NCBI RefSeq assembly: GCF_002633015.1
Contig: NZ_NSIU01000005.1
Coordinates: 1-64,000 of the forward strand
Origin: Sulfuricurvum sp. PD_MW2
GTDB taxonomy: Bacteria; Campylobacterota; Campylobacteria; Campylobacterales; Sulfurimonadaceae
Direction: 5' to 3'
DNA length: 64,000 nt
The notes beneath the pieces are model-generated. The model was not told the origin of the DNA. It searched no databases and saw only the letters and a program-made list of their open reading frames with translations. Shown here piece after piece: positions 31,010 through 39,953 of this stretch. The position numbers were made by a program, and so were the translations under genes. Positions within the stretch are counted from its first letter, which is position 1. Every line of letters begins with the position of its first letter.

Positions 31010-31583
31010 TGTAGATATTTTCGGCGATCGTATGTTCATACGTTTCTAACGATTTTGGAAGAATCTGTTCACCATTTAAAAAGACCATTCCGCCCAAATA
31101 TCCCATAAAAAGGCCAAATGCACTAAAAAAGTCTTGATCTTTCAGTTCACCGGATCTTACCCCTTCTTCAAAAAAGATCATCAACTCCGTTACAAAAGCT
31201 GATACACAAATCATACCGGTACAACAGTTTTGAAAAACTTCACGGTTAGAGAGATAGACCCGTAAAAAATACTCGATTGTTTCAGGACGCTCTTTTGCAA
31301 TTCGAAAATACATATGGACGATTGCTTCAATCTTCTCTTGGGTACTGATAGGACTTTCATTGATCTTGCGGATCTCTTCTCCTAAAATATTAGCAATGTA
31401 GAGAATGAGATCTTTGGCCAATATTTCTTTAGATTTAAAATAATTGTATAAATTGCCGACACTCATACCGATTTTTTCAGCAATGGTGGGCATCGTGGTT
31501 TGATAAAATCCCTCTTTGGAAAACAATTCCAATGCTTTTGTCATAATAGAAATTTTTCGTTCTTCTTTTGTCGGACGTGCCAA
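30990..31583 (-). CDS. TetR/AcrR-family transcriptional regulator
   Basis: TKALELFSKEGFYQTTMPTIAEKIGMSVGNLYNYFKSKEIL HTH. Confidence 0.95.
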   Translation of the reverse strand: MARPTKEERKISIMTKALELFSKEGFYQTTMPTIAEKIGMSVGNLYNYFKSKEILAKDLILYIANILGEEIRKINESPISTQEKIEAIVHMYFRIAKERPETIEYFLRVYLSNREVFQNCCTGMICVSAFVTELMIFFEEGVRSGELKDQDFFSAFGLFMGYLGGMVFLNGEQILPKSLETYEHTIAENIYNALKAR

Positions 31584-31616
31584 TGTTTTACCTAATTATA
31601 AAATTCGCTTTTATAA

Positions 31617-33308
31617 TTATAGCGAATATGTATTCATTATTTTATAATGTGATAACTCTTTTTTAGTGGCATCAATGACATGAACGGCACAGGCAAGACA
31701 CGGATCAAACGAATGTACGATCCGTAATACCTCTAAAGGGGCTGATGGATCACTGAGTTGAAGGCCGATCAGCGCCTCTTCGTAAGCACCTCTATCTTGG
31801 TTGATCCCTTTGGGAGATGCATTCCATGTGGTGGGTACAACCGCCTGATAATTAGCAATTTTTGATTCTTCGATACGGACGAAATGGCCTAATACACCGC
31901 GAGGAACTTCAAAGATACCCGCACCTCTCGCTTCGGACGGCAACTCTTCAAATACATATTTGGTCCATGTGGTCTCATCGTAATATTTTATATTCTCGAT
32001 CAGATCGCTCATAGTGTCAAACAAATAATCGCAACAGATTTGTGCTTCAACCGCACGCGCCGCATTTCGTCCCAATCCGGTAGAAAAGTCCAACAGCTCC
32101 ATGTCCGAACGCTTCATAAACCGTTCCATGTATGGACGGATAATCGCAGAGTGTTTGACATATCCCATTATCATCCGCGCCAACGGGCCTACTTCCATCA
32201 CATCACCATCATAGCGCGGTGCTTTTACCCATGTGTATTTACCCTCGGTTTTGAGTGAACCATCATCATTGAGATCGGTATAAAACGGTGTTGTATCTCC
32301 CTCATACGGAGAAAGAGGCGTATCATTTTCATACCATGAACGGGAAGCCTCCTCTGTAATCTTGGTCGGATCGAAAGGCTCGACATGCTCAAAATTATGC
32401 CCCCGAATCACACCGTTTTCAAAAAGCTGCCGGTTTTTCCCAAATCGGTATCCTCCGCAGCACATGAAGTTTCCGACGGTGCGTCCCTCTCCGGCTTTGA
32501 TGGAGTCACGATAGGCATTGATGAGCATCACCATATCCGGAATATAGGCACGTTCGATAAAATCACGGACCTCTTTGATAATGAACAAAAAGTCGTTTAG
32601 CCGCTGAGGATTAAGCATATCCGCAACACTCGTAACACCGCCAACGACCAAGTTCTGAGGGTGGGGAGTTTTGCCTGCAAAAATAGCTACCGCTTTAGAA
32701 AGCTCACGCTGTATCCGAAGCGCTTCAAGATAGTGATTCATATGGATGAGATTTTCTTCAGGACTGAAACGGTATGTACTGTGCCCCCAATAGCCATTTG
32801 TAAACAGACCAAGCCGCCCCGCTTTGACAAACCCTTCAAGTTTCTCTTTGACCGATTCCAGATGCCCTTGTGAATTACGGTAGGGGTGTTGCGACCACGA
32901 TTCTGCATCATGCGAGGCTTTCGCACAATCTGCATTTAAAGCACTTGTGATATCGACAAAATCAAGCGAATGAAGATGATAGTAGTGGACAATGTGATCT
33001 TGAACAAATAAAGAGAGGGTCACAAGATTTCGGATGATTTCGGCATTATCCGGAATTTCAATCCCGTATGCCGCTTCCACAGCACTAATCGACGCACGAT
33101 AATGGACATTTGTACATACTCCGCAAATGCGTTGCGCTATCAATCCCGAATCACGAGGATCACGCCCTTTTAAGATGGTCTCGATTCCTCGAAACAATTG
33201 ACCGGAAGCCCACGCTTCTGTGATAATGTTGTTTTCATCGACTTCCACTTCAAGGCGCAAATGACCCTCGATACGGGTAATCGGATCGATGATGATTTTT
33301 TTAGTCAT
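31617..33308 (-). CDS. [NiFe] hydrogenase large subunit (partner of FAD-fused small subunit)
   Basis: RICGVCTNVHYR and DPCLACAVH plus 20-residue C-terminal tail; 8-bp overlap with upstream fusion gene. Confidence 0.97.
   Translation of the reverse strand: MTKKIIIDPITRIEGHLRLEVEVDENNIITEAWASGQLFRGIETILKGRDPRDSGLIAQRICGVCTNVHYRASISAVEAAYGIEIPDNAEIIRNLVTLSLFVQDHIVHYYHLHSLDFVDITSALNADCAKASHDAESWSQHPYRNSQGHLESVKEKLEGFVKAGRLGLFTNGYWGHSTYRFSPEENLIHMNHYLEALRIQRELSKAVAIFAGKTPHPQNLVVGGVTSVADMLNPQRLNDFLFIIKEVRDFIERAYIPDMVMLINAYRDSIKAGEGRTVGNFMCCGGYRFGKNRQLFENGVIRGHNFEHVEPFDPTKITEEASRSWYENDTPLSPYEGDTTPFYTDLNDDGSLKTEGKYTWVKAPRYDGDVMEVGPLARMIMGYVKHSAIIRPYMERFMKRSDMELLDFSTGLGRNAARAVEAQICCDYLFDTMSDLIENIKYYDETTWTKYVFEELPSEARGAGIFEVPRGVLGHFVRIEESKIANYQAVVPTTWNASPKGINQDRGAYEEALIGLQLSDPSAPLEVLRIVHSFDPCLACAVHVIDATKKELSHYKIMNTYSL
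31623..31636. promoter_or_regulatory. Candidate TetR operator upstream of tetR-hupUV-like operon
   Basis: GAATA-TG-TATTC palindrome about 40 bp upstream of the tetR start, same core as at 28688. Confidence 0.4.
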
Positions 33309-35730
33309 TAGCTTTTTCCTCTAGTTTACGATTATTGGCATAACGGTCAAATGCAATTTTCCCCTGTCCGCACCCGAAACATCCGTGCCCTGCTTGCACC
33401 GGCCAACTCGTCCCCTCATTGAATTTCACCAACGAACAGTTAAGATCGGCATAGGGTCCTTTACAGCCCATCTCAAAAAGGCACCATCCCTTCTTCGCCC
33501 CCTCATCACCCCATTCACGGACAAATTCTTCCGCATCATAGTGACCGCGGCGTTCACAGTTGTCATGCACACGAAAACCATATGCCCATTCAGGACGATT
33601 ATGCGCATCGAGTTTTGGAAATTCATCGAACATGATGTAATGAAGTAAAGTACCCACGATATTAATCGGATTGGTCGGACATCCCGGAAGATTGATAATA
33701 TCCTCTCTACCCAAGGCTTCCGATACACCTACCGCACCTGTCGGATTAGGCTCAGCCGCAACCACACCTCCATCATAGGCACACGAACCTACGGCAATAA
33801 TTGCTGCAGCTTTTTTAGAAACTCGGCGTAACAGTTCCACTCCGGTCTCCCCTTTGGGGCCAATTCGTAAAAATTTGCCATCCATCCCCAGCGGTACGGC
33901 TCCCTCAACGATCAAAAGAAACTTTTCGCTGTCATTATGGAGGATGCTTTCCAATGCCGATTCCGATTGATCTCCCGATGCCGCCATCAAAAGCTCATGA
34001 TAATCTAATGAGATGTACTTGAGGATTAGATCGTCTACTTTTGGATGAGAGGTTTTGATAAATGCTTCCGAATTACCCGTACAATCGGAAAGCTCAAGCC
34101 AAATAATCGGTATTTTATTGAGCTGTACAACACTCTCCCCCACAACCTCTTCAAACTGCGGGTGTAGATGCATTGATGCAGTTATCATCGAAACCCATCG
34201 ATTAAACTCACGGCTCATCTCATATGATTCCAACGCTTCATGAAAATTTTCACTGCTCAACTGATTTTTAGGATGGAGACGATTGTACTTTTCGATACGC
34301 GCGCGTACTTTTTCGAGTTCGGCCGCTTGGGCCATAGCTACTTTTTCCGCACGCAATCGCGCTGCTTCAGTCGGATCGACCGGAGTGCTTGAAATAATCG
34401 TACAGATGTCCTGCTTGCACCGTCCGCAGACACGTCCCGCTTTTGTATGCTCTTTGAGTTCACCAAACGAGGTGATCGCATTTTCTTTGATGATGTCGAT
34501 CAATTCTTGTTCATGCACCCCTTCACAACTGCATACCAATCGCCCCGATTCAGACATCAACCGGTTGGAATACAAATAAGCCGCATCGATCACAGAATCA
34601 TGTTCCATCAGTTGCTTGATAGCGAGAAGATCGATATTCGTATTTATCCCGATAAATCGCTTTAGTCGATCGTTCTTAACGATATACTGATCAATCCGAT
34701 CTTTATGTGCGATCAGAATCGTTTCATTATCACTATCTTTTGGATTAAAATCGGTCGCACTCACATCTGCGAACAAAAACGATCCTACTTTGAGCCCGTC
34801 AATCGCTACCTCTTTTCTAAATACCCTATCTTGATCTCCCAAAAGATTCGCAATCGCAATATCCGCTTGCAACGTACACTCTTTCACCCTTCCGGCGATA
34901 AACCCTCCATGTCGCACTTCTGCCGCTTCACCGACACAATAAATATCCGGATCAGAAGTTTGCATCCGATCATCCACTAAAATGCCCTTCGCACATTCAA
35001 GTGTATGGCGTGCAAAATCGATATTGGGATCAATCCCAACTCCGAAAATAAGAAACGGATTTTTAATTTCCCGTTGTTTGGTAATCACTTTCGTGATACG
35101 GCCATCTACAATCTCTTTATCTATGATTTCGTCATTAAATTGTATTTGTACCCGTTTATCGACTTCAAAAATACCTCTGATCAACTCTAATGCTTCACGG
35201 CTGATCACTTCCGAATAGAGATAATTTTTACGTACCAATAACGTAATACTTTTGGGGGATGAACTACGCATTAGGGTATCAAGCAACTCCAGTGCGATAG
35301 GACCAGCACCGACGATCACAACATTTTTATCGTTAATCCCTTGAGCAATCCGTTCACAATCTCTTTGACTTCTAAAAGTTGCTGCATTACTCAGTTCTGA
35401 AATATCAAACAGCGTTTTTGGAATCGATCCTGTTGCGATAATCAATTTATCGTAATGGAATGCGGCATGTTGGCTAAAAATCCGTTTTTCTTCGGGGGCA
35501 ATAGATACGATTTTTTGATTGAGTTCCAGTTTTACTTTTGGATGAAGTTCCAATTCTATCGAATCGGTACACGTGCAATCTTCTACCAGCTTGCATAAAT
35601 GGATACGGTCATAAGGGGGATGTTTCTCATCTGAAACAATCAGTACTTCTAGCTGAGGGGATTTTTGGATAAGCGTATTAGCAATATAGACAGCGGCGAT
35701 CCCACCTCCTACGATTACAATACGCATCAT
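33301..35730 (-). CDS. Fusion: FAD/NAD-dependent oxidoreductase, BFD-like [2Fe-2S] domain, [NiFe] hydrogenase small subunit
   Basis: IVGGGIAAVYIAN and IVGAGPIALELLD dinucleotide motifs; CSC...CGRC BFD motif; PIIWLELSDCTGNSE, GSCAYDGG, GCPTNP, CFGC hydrogenase small-subunit motifs. Start at one of two internal Mets. Confidence 0.95.
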   Translation of the reverse strand: MMRIVIVGGGIAAVYIANTLIQKSPQLEVLIVSDEKHPPYDRIHLCKLVEDCTCTDSIELELHPKVKLELNQKIVSIAPEEKRIFSQHAAFHYDKLIIATGSIPKTLFDISELSNAATFRSQRDCERIAQGINDKNVVIVGAGPIALELLDTLMRSSSPKSITLLVRKNYLYSEVISREALELIRGIFEVDKRVQIQFNDEIIDKEIVDGRITKVITKQREIKNPFLIFGVGIDPNIDFARHTLECAKGILVDDRMQTSDPDIYCVGEAAEVRHGGFIAGRVKECTLQADIAIANLLGDQDRVFRKEVAIDGLKVGSFLFADVSATDFNPKDSDNETILIAHKDRIDQYIVKNDRLKRFIGINTNIDLLAIKQLMEHDSVIDAAYLYSNRLMSESGRLVCSCEGVHEQELIDIIKENAITSFGELKEHTKAGRVCGRCKQDICTIISSTPVDPTEAARLRAEKVAMAQAAELEKVRARIEKYNRLHPKNQLSSENFHEALESYEMSREFNRWVSMITASMHLHPQFEEVVGESVVQLNKIPIIWLELSDCTGNSEAFIKTSHPKVDDLILKYISLDYHELLMAASGDQSESALESILHNDSEKFLLIVEGAVPLGMDGKFLRIGPKGETGVELLRRVSKKAAAIIAVGSCAYDGGVVAAEPNPTGAVGVSEALGREDIINLPGCPTNPINIVGTLLHYIMFDEFPKLDAHNRPEWAYGFRVHDNCERRGHYDAEEFVREWGDEGAKKGWCLFEMGCKGPYADLNCSLVKFNEGTSWPVQAGHGCFGCGQGKIAFDRYANNRKLEEKAND

Positions 35731-35820
35731 CTTACTCCTCATTCTTGTTTATGGATTTTACCCGATTTTTTGATTGAATGAGGAGGATACAAGAGAAGTT
35801 ATTGCGTCGTAAGCAATCCC

Positions 35821-37989
35821 CTATTCTAATATTTGCGGCTTACCGGTGAAATACCCTTGAGAGTAGTTGATTCCGATTTTTTTGACAATTGTATACGTTT
35901 CTTCATCGCTGACAAATTCAGCAATCGTTTTCGTCCCGATTTTATGCGCAAAATCTGTGATCGTCTCGACAATCACATGGTGCCTTGGATTGGAATGAAT
36001 CCCGCGGATCAAGGAACCGTCAATTTTTATATAATCAACATTCAACTTCAAAATATTTTCAAAATTAGAATACCCTGTTCCAAAATCATCAATAGCTATT
36101 TTTGATCCCAAAGCTTTTACTTCAGAGATAAATTTTGCGACCTCATCATAGTTCTCAATCCCTTCGGATTCTAAAATTTCAAATACAATTTGAGACGCAG
36201 TACCGGTATGGATAATCGTATCTATGATTTTTTGCTTTGTCTTTTCATTCACAATATCACTCACCGATAAATTGATCGAAAATTCTTCTTTGCGTTTTTC
36301 AAACAGTGTACATGCTTGATCGATCACTTCCGCGGTGATTTGAGGATATAGCTTCGTTTTTTTAGCAATAGGCAAAAATTCCATAGGCGAAATCGTATTT
36401 CCATGTTCGTCCAACATCCGTACCAATGTTTCATACTTATGAACTTTTCCAGTTTCGATATTAATAATTGGTTGATAGTGACAAAAGATACGTTTTTCAT
36501 TTAATGCTTTTCGAATGGCATCTTCCATCGCCATATTGTTACGATAGGTCTCTTCTATATTTTCATTTTCAATATAGCGTGCGATATGAATATTTTGCTC
36601 TCTTGCTTTGTTGAGTGCGATATCGGCTTGTGTGAGCAGCTTCGTTGTTCCTCCGATAGATGCCCCTGCCGTCAATCGGACATTAAAACTTCGATGATTA
36701 ACATAAAAAATACTTTTTTTGACAGCTGATAGTATCTTTTCAATTTTATGCCGAAGTTCATCCCATCTAATTTCTTCATATTCTAAAATAGCGAATTCAT
36801 CCCCACCGAGACGGTATGGAAAATAATTCATCGTATTAAACCACTGCCCGAGCTGATGCAATATCGCATCTCCGGTATCAATTCCATAAAAATCGTTAAT
36901 CTCTTTAAAATCGTCAATATTGAAAATAACACATACTTTCGGTTTTTTCTCTTCAATATCCAAGATCATCTTCTGCCGATTCGGAAGGCCTGTGAGTTGA
37001 TCGTAATATGCCAATTTCAGAGCATTCTCTTGACTTTCACGCAATGGACTTAGATCACTGAAAACAGCCAAATAATTCTCTATCTCTCCAGTACTGTTTA
37101 AAACTGCACTAATACTGATCCATTCTGGATATACCTCTCCATTGGCGCGTTTGTTCCATATTTCACCACTCCAATGTTTTTTTTCTAATAATGTTGCCCA
37201 CATTGCACTATAAAAATTTTGATCATGGTGCCCTGATGCAAAAATCTTCGGATTTTTTCCTATGACCTCTTCGGCACTATATCCGAGTGTTTCAATAAAT
37301 GCGTTATTCACTTTTACGATATTATTGTTTTTATCAGTAATCATCATGCCATCTGTTGCGTATTTAACAGCAGTACCCAATAGTTCCAGCTCACGCTGAT
37401 TATTATCGATCTGCGCTTCATATTCTGAACGTTTCAAGACGACATTGACGATAAACGCACATATTTCCAGCAAACGTTTGTGGAAATCAGAAGGCGCACG
37501 ATGTTCGAATGAAGAGAGGGCAAAACTTCCTACAGCACTTTTCATACTATTGCGGATAGGCATTGACCAACATGAACACAAATTAAAATCATAGGCGATA
37601 TGACGTATATCGGACCATCGCTCATCGGTTTTTGTATCTGCTACAAACTGAGGTTCATTCCTAAATACAGCATTTCCGCATGAACCACCACCACTGCCTG
37701 GTTTGAGTCCTGCCAAAGCCTTATGCCCTACTTCAGGGATTGAAGGAGCTGATATTACATTCATAAGCCCCGTTTTAGAATCCAATAGCATGATTGAGGC
37801 TACCGAATTTGGAAGCATTTTTTCTGCCAATTGACACAATCGTTCTAAAACAATTTTTTCATTATTCCCTACCGCAAGCAATTCAAAAATATTTTGCTGA
37901 ATATCCAGTATCTTGCTGTATTCTAGAGGTGTCAAAATGACTTCTTGCTCTAATGCATCAAATGCAATACAGCTATTCGATTCATTCAT
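35821..37989 (-). CDS. GAF-PAS-GGDEF-EAL signalling protein
   Basis: GAF N-terminus, PAS (VNNAFIETLGYSAEEVIGKN), GGDEF (RLGGDEFAI), EAL-like (YETLVRML, DDFGTGYS). Confidence 0.93.
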   Translation of the reverse strand: MNESNSCIAFDALEQEVILTPLEYSKILDIQQNIFELLAVGNNEKIVLERLCQLAEKMLPNSVASIMLLDSKTGLMNVISAPSIPEVGHKALAGLKPGSGGGSCGNAVFRNEPQFVADTKTDERWSDIRHIAYDFNLCSCWSMPIRNSMKSAVGSFALSSFEHRAPSDFHKRLLEICAFIVNVVLKRSEYEAQIDNNQRELELLGTAVKYATDGMMITDKNNNIVKVNNAFIETLGYSAEEVIGKNPKIFASGHHDQNFYSAMWATLLEKKHWSGEIWNKRANGEVYPEWISISAVLNSTGEIENYLAVFSDLSPLRESQENALKLAYYDQLTGLPNRQKMILDIEEKKPKVCVIFNIDDFKEINDFYGIDTGDAILHQLGQWFNTMNYFPYRLGGDEFAILEYEEIRWDELRHKIEKILSAVKKSIFYVNHRSFNVRLTAGASIGGTTKLLTQADIALNKAREQNIHIARYIENENIEETYRNNMAMEDAIRKALNEKRIFCHYQPIINIETGKVHKYETLVRMLDEHGNTISPMEFLPIAKKTKLYPQITAEVIDQACTLFEKRKEEFSINLSVSDIVNEKTKQKIIDTIIHTGTASQIVFEILESEGIENYDEVAKFISEVKALGSKIAIDDFGTGYSNFENILKLNVDYIKIDGSLIRGIHSNPRHHVIVETITDFAHKIGTKTIAEFVSDEETYTIVKKIGINYSQGYFTGKPQILE

Positions 37990-38112
37990 CCAATATCCCT
38001 TATTATTTCTATAATAATATATATTATATAGGATAATACTAACACCGTAAATCTAAATATCTCTTTAGAAAACCGATGTTTTACATACACAAAAATGGAT
38101 GGATTGAAATAG

Positions 38113-38130
38113 TAGATGGTGGCGGTGGGG
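38113..38130. repeat. tRNA-Met 3'-end-like direct repeat (candidate att remnant)
   Basis: TAGATGGTGGCGGTGGGG versus TAGATGGTGGCGGGGGGG at the tRNA-Met 3' end (41838). Confidence 0.5.
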
Positions 38131-38427
38131 AAAATAGCCCAAATAACTTTCTGAGAAACCTTAAAAACAGTGAACCTCCTGTTTGCGAACTTTGAAACTC
38201 ATAAACAATCATGACCTTAGGTATAACAAATAACATCAAATATTTTTGCGTTTTGCAAACATATGTATATTCCAAAAATAGAATGATCAATTCCATTTTT
38301 TTTGTTCCAAAAATCCTAAAAGTTTATTGCATTTTTCATTTTGACATTTTTGAACACTTTGTGAAACGCTGAAAGCTGTTACCTGTAACCTGCATTCATA
38401 AAACTAGGGATTTAGTTACAAAACACG

Positions 38428-38901
38428 CTATACATTTGGTTGACTTTCGGCTATAGATTGATCATCAAGATACAATTGAATTTGGTCCGCACAGGCTTTG
38501 ACATCTTGTAGTATTTGCTTCTCCCAAAAGCGTAATACCTTCCAGCCTTCATCTTTCAGAACCTGATTTACTTTTCTATCACGTTCAATATTACGTTTCA
38601 TCTTTTCTTCCCAAAAAGATGCATTCGTTTTGAACGTTTTTCCTTCATTCAGGTACTCATACCCATGCCAAAATTCACTGTCACAAAAAACTGCAATTTT
38701 TTTACCTTTGAAGACAATGTCTGGTTTTCCATATACGGTCTTATCATTTTTCCTGTATCTTATTCCACGTGCCCAAAGTTCTTTACGCAGTGTAATTTCA
38801 ATTTTTGTATCTTGCCCCCGAATCCTCGACATATTTTCTGATCTTGACATAGATTTATTTTTTTTCATAGTGATACTGTACTTTTTTATGGCATTTTGCA
38901 A
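38428..38901 (-). CDS. vsr: Very short patch repair endonuclease (Vsr)
   Basis: SRSENMSRIRGQDTKIEITLRKELWARGIRYRKN, KPDIVFKGKKIAVFCDSEFWHG. Confidence 0.95.
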   Translation of the reverse strand: MQNAIKKYSITMKKNKSMSRSENMSRIRGQDTKIEITLRKELWARGIRYRKNDKTVYGKPDIVFKGKKIAVFCDSEFWHGYEYLNEGKTFKTNASFWEEKMKRNIERDRKVNQVLKDEGWKVLRFWEKQILQDVKACADQIQLYLDDQSIAESQPNV

Positions 38902-38970
38902 TAGTATAAATAAACCAAAGTGATAAGAGGGTAAAATACATAATTATTCTTTAGAAAAAAGGTCAACTGG

Positions 38971-39939
38971 ATGTTTACGTTCATAGATTTATTTGCAGGT
39001 ATCGGAGGGATCCGTTTAGCATGTGAACGAAATGGTGGACAATGTGTATTCAGTAGTGAATGGGATCCACACTCTCAAAAGACGTATCACGCTAATTTTG
39101 GTGAAACACCGCATGGGGATATCACTAAAATTGAGGCGAAAGACATACCATCGCATGACTTTCTTAATGCAGGGTTTCCTTGCCAACCCTTTAGCACTAT
39201 TGGAAAAAGGGAAGGATTTGAGCACAAAACACAAGGGACCCTTTTCTTTGATGTGGCCCGTATTTTGAAACACCATAAAACTAAAATGATCTTATTGGAA
39301 AATGTTCCTGGACTTGTTACTCATGAAAACGGTAATACTTTCTCGGTTATCCGAGATGTCCTTGAAAATGAATTGGGTTATGTGACATTTCATCAGGTCA
39401 TCAATGCAGCAGAGTATGGGGTACCACAGGAGCGTAAACGGATATACATTGTTGGTTTTCTAAAAGAAGCCTATGGGGAAGATATCAAGTTTGAATGGCC
39501 TGAACCCGATACAGAGGATGTATTTATAAGTGACTTTCTCGAAAAACATCCAACTGGATACGGGATAAGTAAACATCTTCAGGATACATATCTTTTCAAA
39601 AAAGAGGATGGAAGACCACAGCTGATTGATAAGTCCAGTAAGATAAAAGTCAAAACACTGGTTGCTTCGTACCACAAAATCCAGCGTTTGACAGGCACAT
39701 TTGTCAAAGATGGGGAAACAGGTGTGAGGCTTTTGAGCGAAAATGAGTGCAAAGCTATTATGGGCTTTCCAAGAGATTACAAGATTCCAGTTAGTAGGAC
39801 ACAGATGTATCGTCAGTTTGGTAACTCAGTTGCAGTTCCTGTGGTTGAAAAAATTATTAAACAGATCTTGAAAGCTGCTGATTTTCCTTTTCAAGCCCCC
39901 ATGAACGAGACGAAGCAATCATCCCTTTTCGATATTTGA
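38971..39939 (+). CDS. DNA (cytosine-5) methyltransferase
   Basis: FIDLFAGIGGIRLA, GFPCQPFS, ENVPGL, QFGNSVAVPV motifs. Confidence 0.97.
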   Translation: MFTFIDLFAGIGGIRLACERNGGQCVFSSEWDPHSQKTYHANFGETPHGDITKIEAKDIPSHDFLNAGFPCQPFSTIGKREGFEHKTQGTLFFDVARILKHHKTKMILLENVPGLVTHENGNTFSVIRDVLENELGYVTFHQVINAAEYGVPQERKRIYIVGFLKEAYGEDIKFEWPEPDTEDVFISDFLEKHPTGYGISKHLQDTYLFKKEDGRPQLIDKSSKIKVKTLVASYHKIQRLTGTFVKDGETGVRLLSENECKAIMGFPRDYKIPVSRTQMYRQFGNSVAVPVVEKIIKQILKAADFPFQAPMNETKQSSLFDI

Positions 39940-39953
39940 TTTTTGCCCCGTAC

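Noticed and set aside
33301-35730. Possibility that the fusion is two adjacent genes
   Set aside because: The reading frame is continuous from the FAD domain through the BFD and Tat-fossil linker to the hydrogenase end, with no stop codon or plausible internal ribosome site needed. An assembly error cannot be excluded from sequence alone.
35821-37989. GGDEF-EAL protein as the missing H2-sensing output
   Set aside because: Separate gene with its own GAF/PAS inputs and no sequence link to the hydrogenases beyond adjacency.
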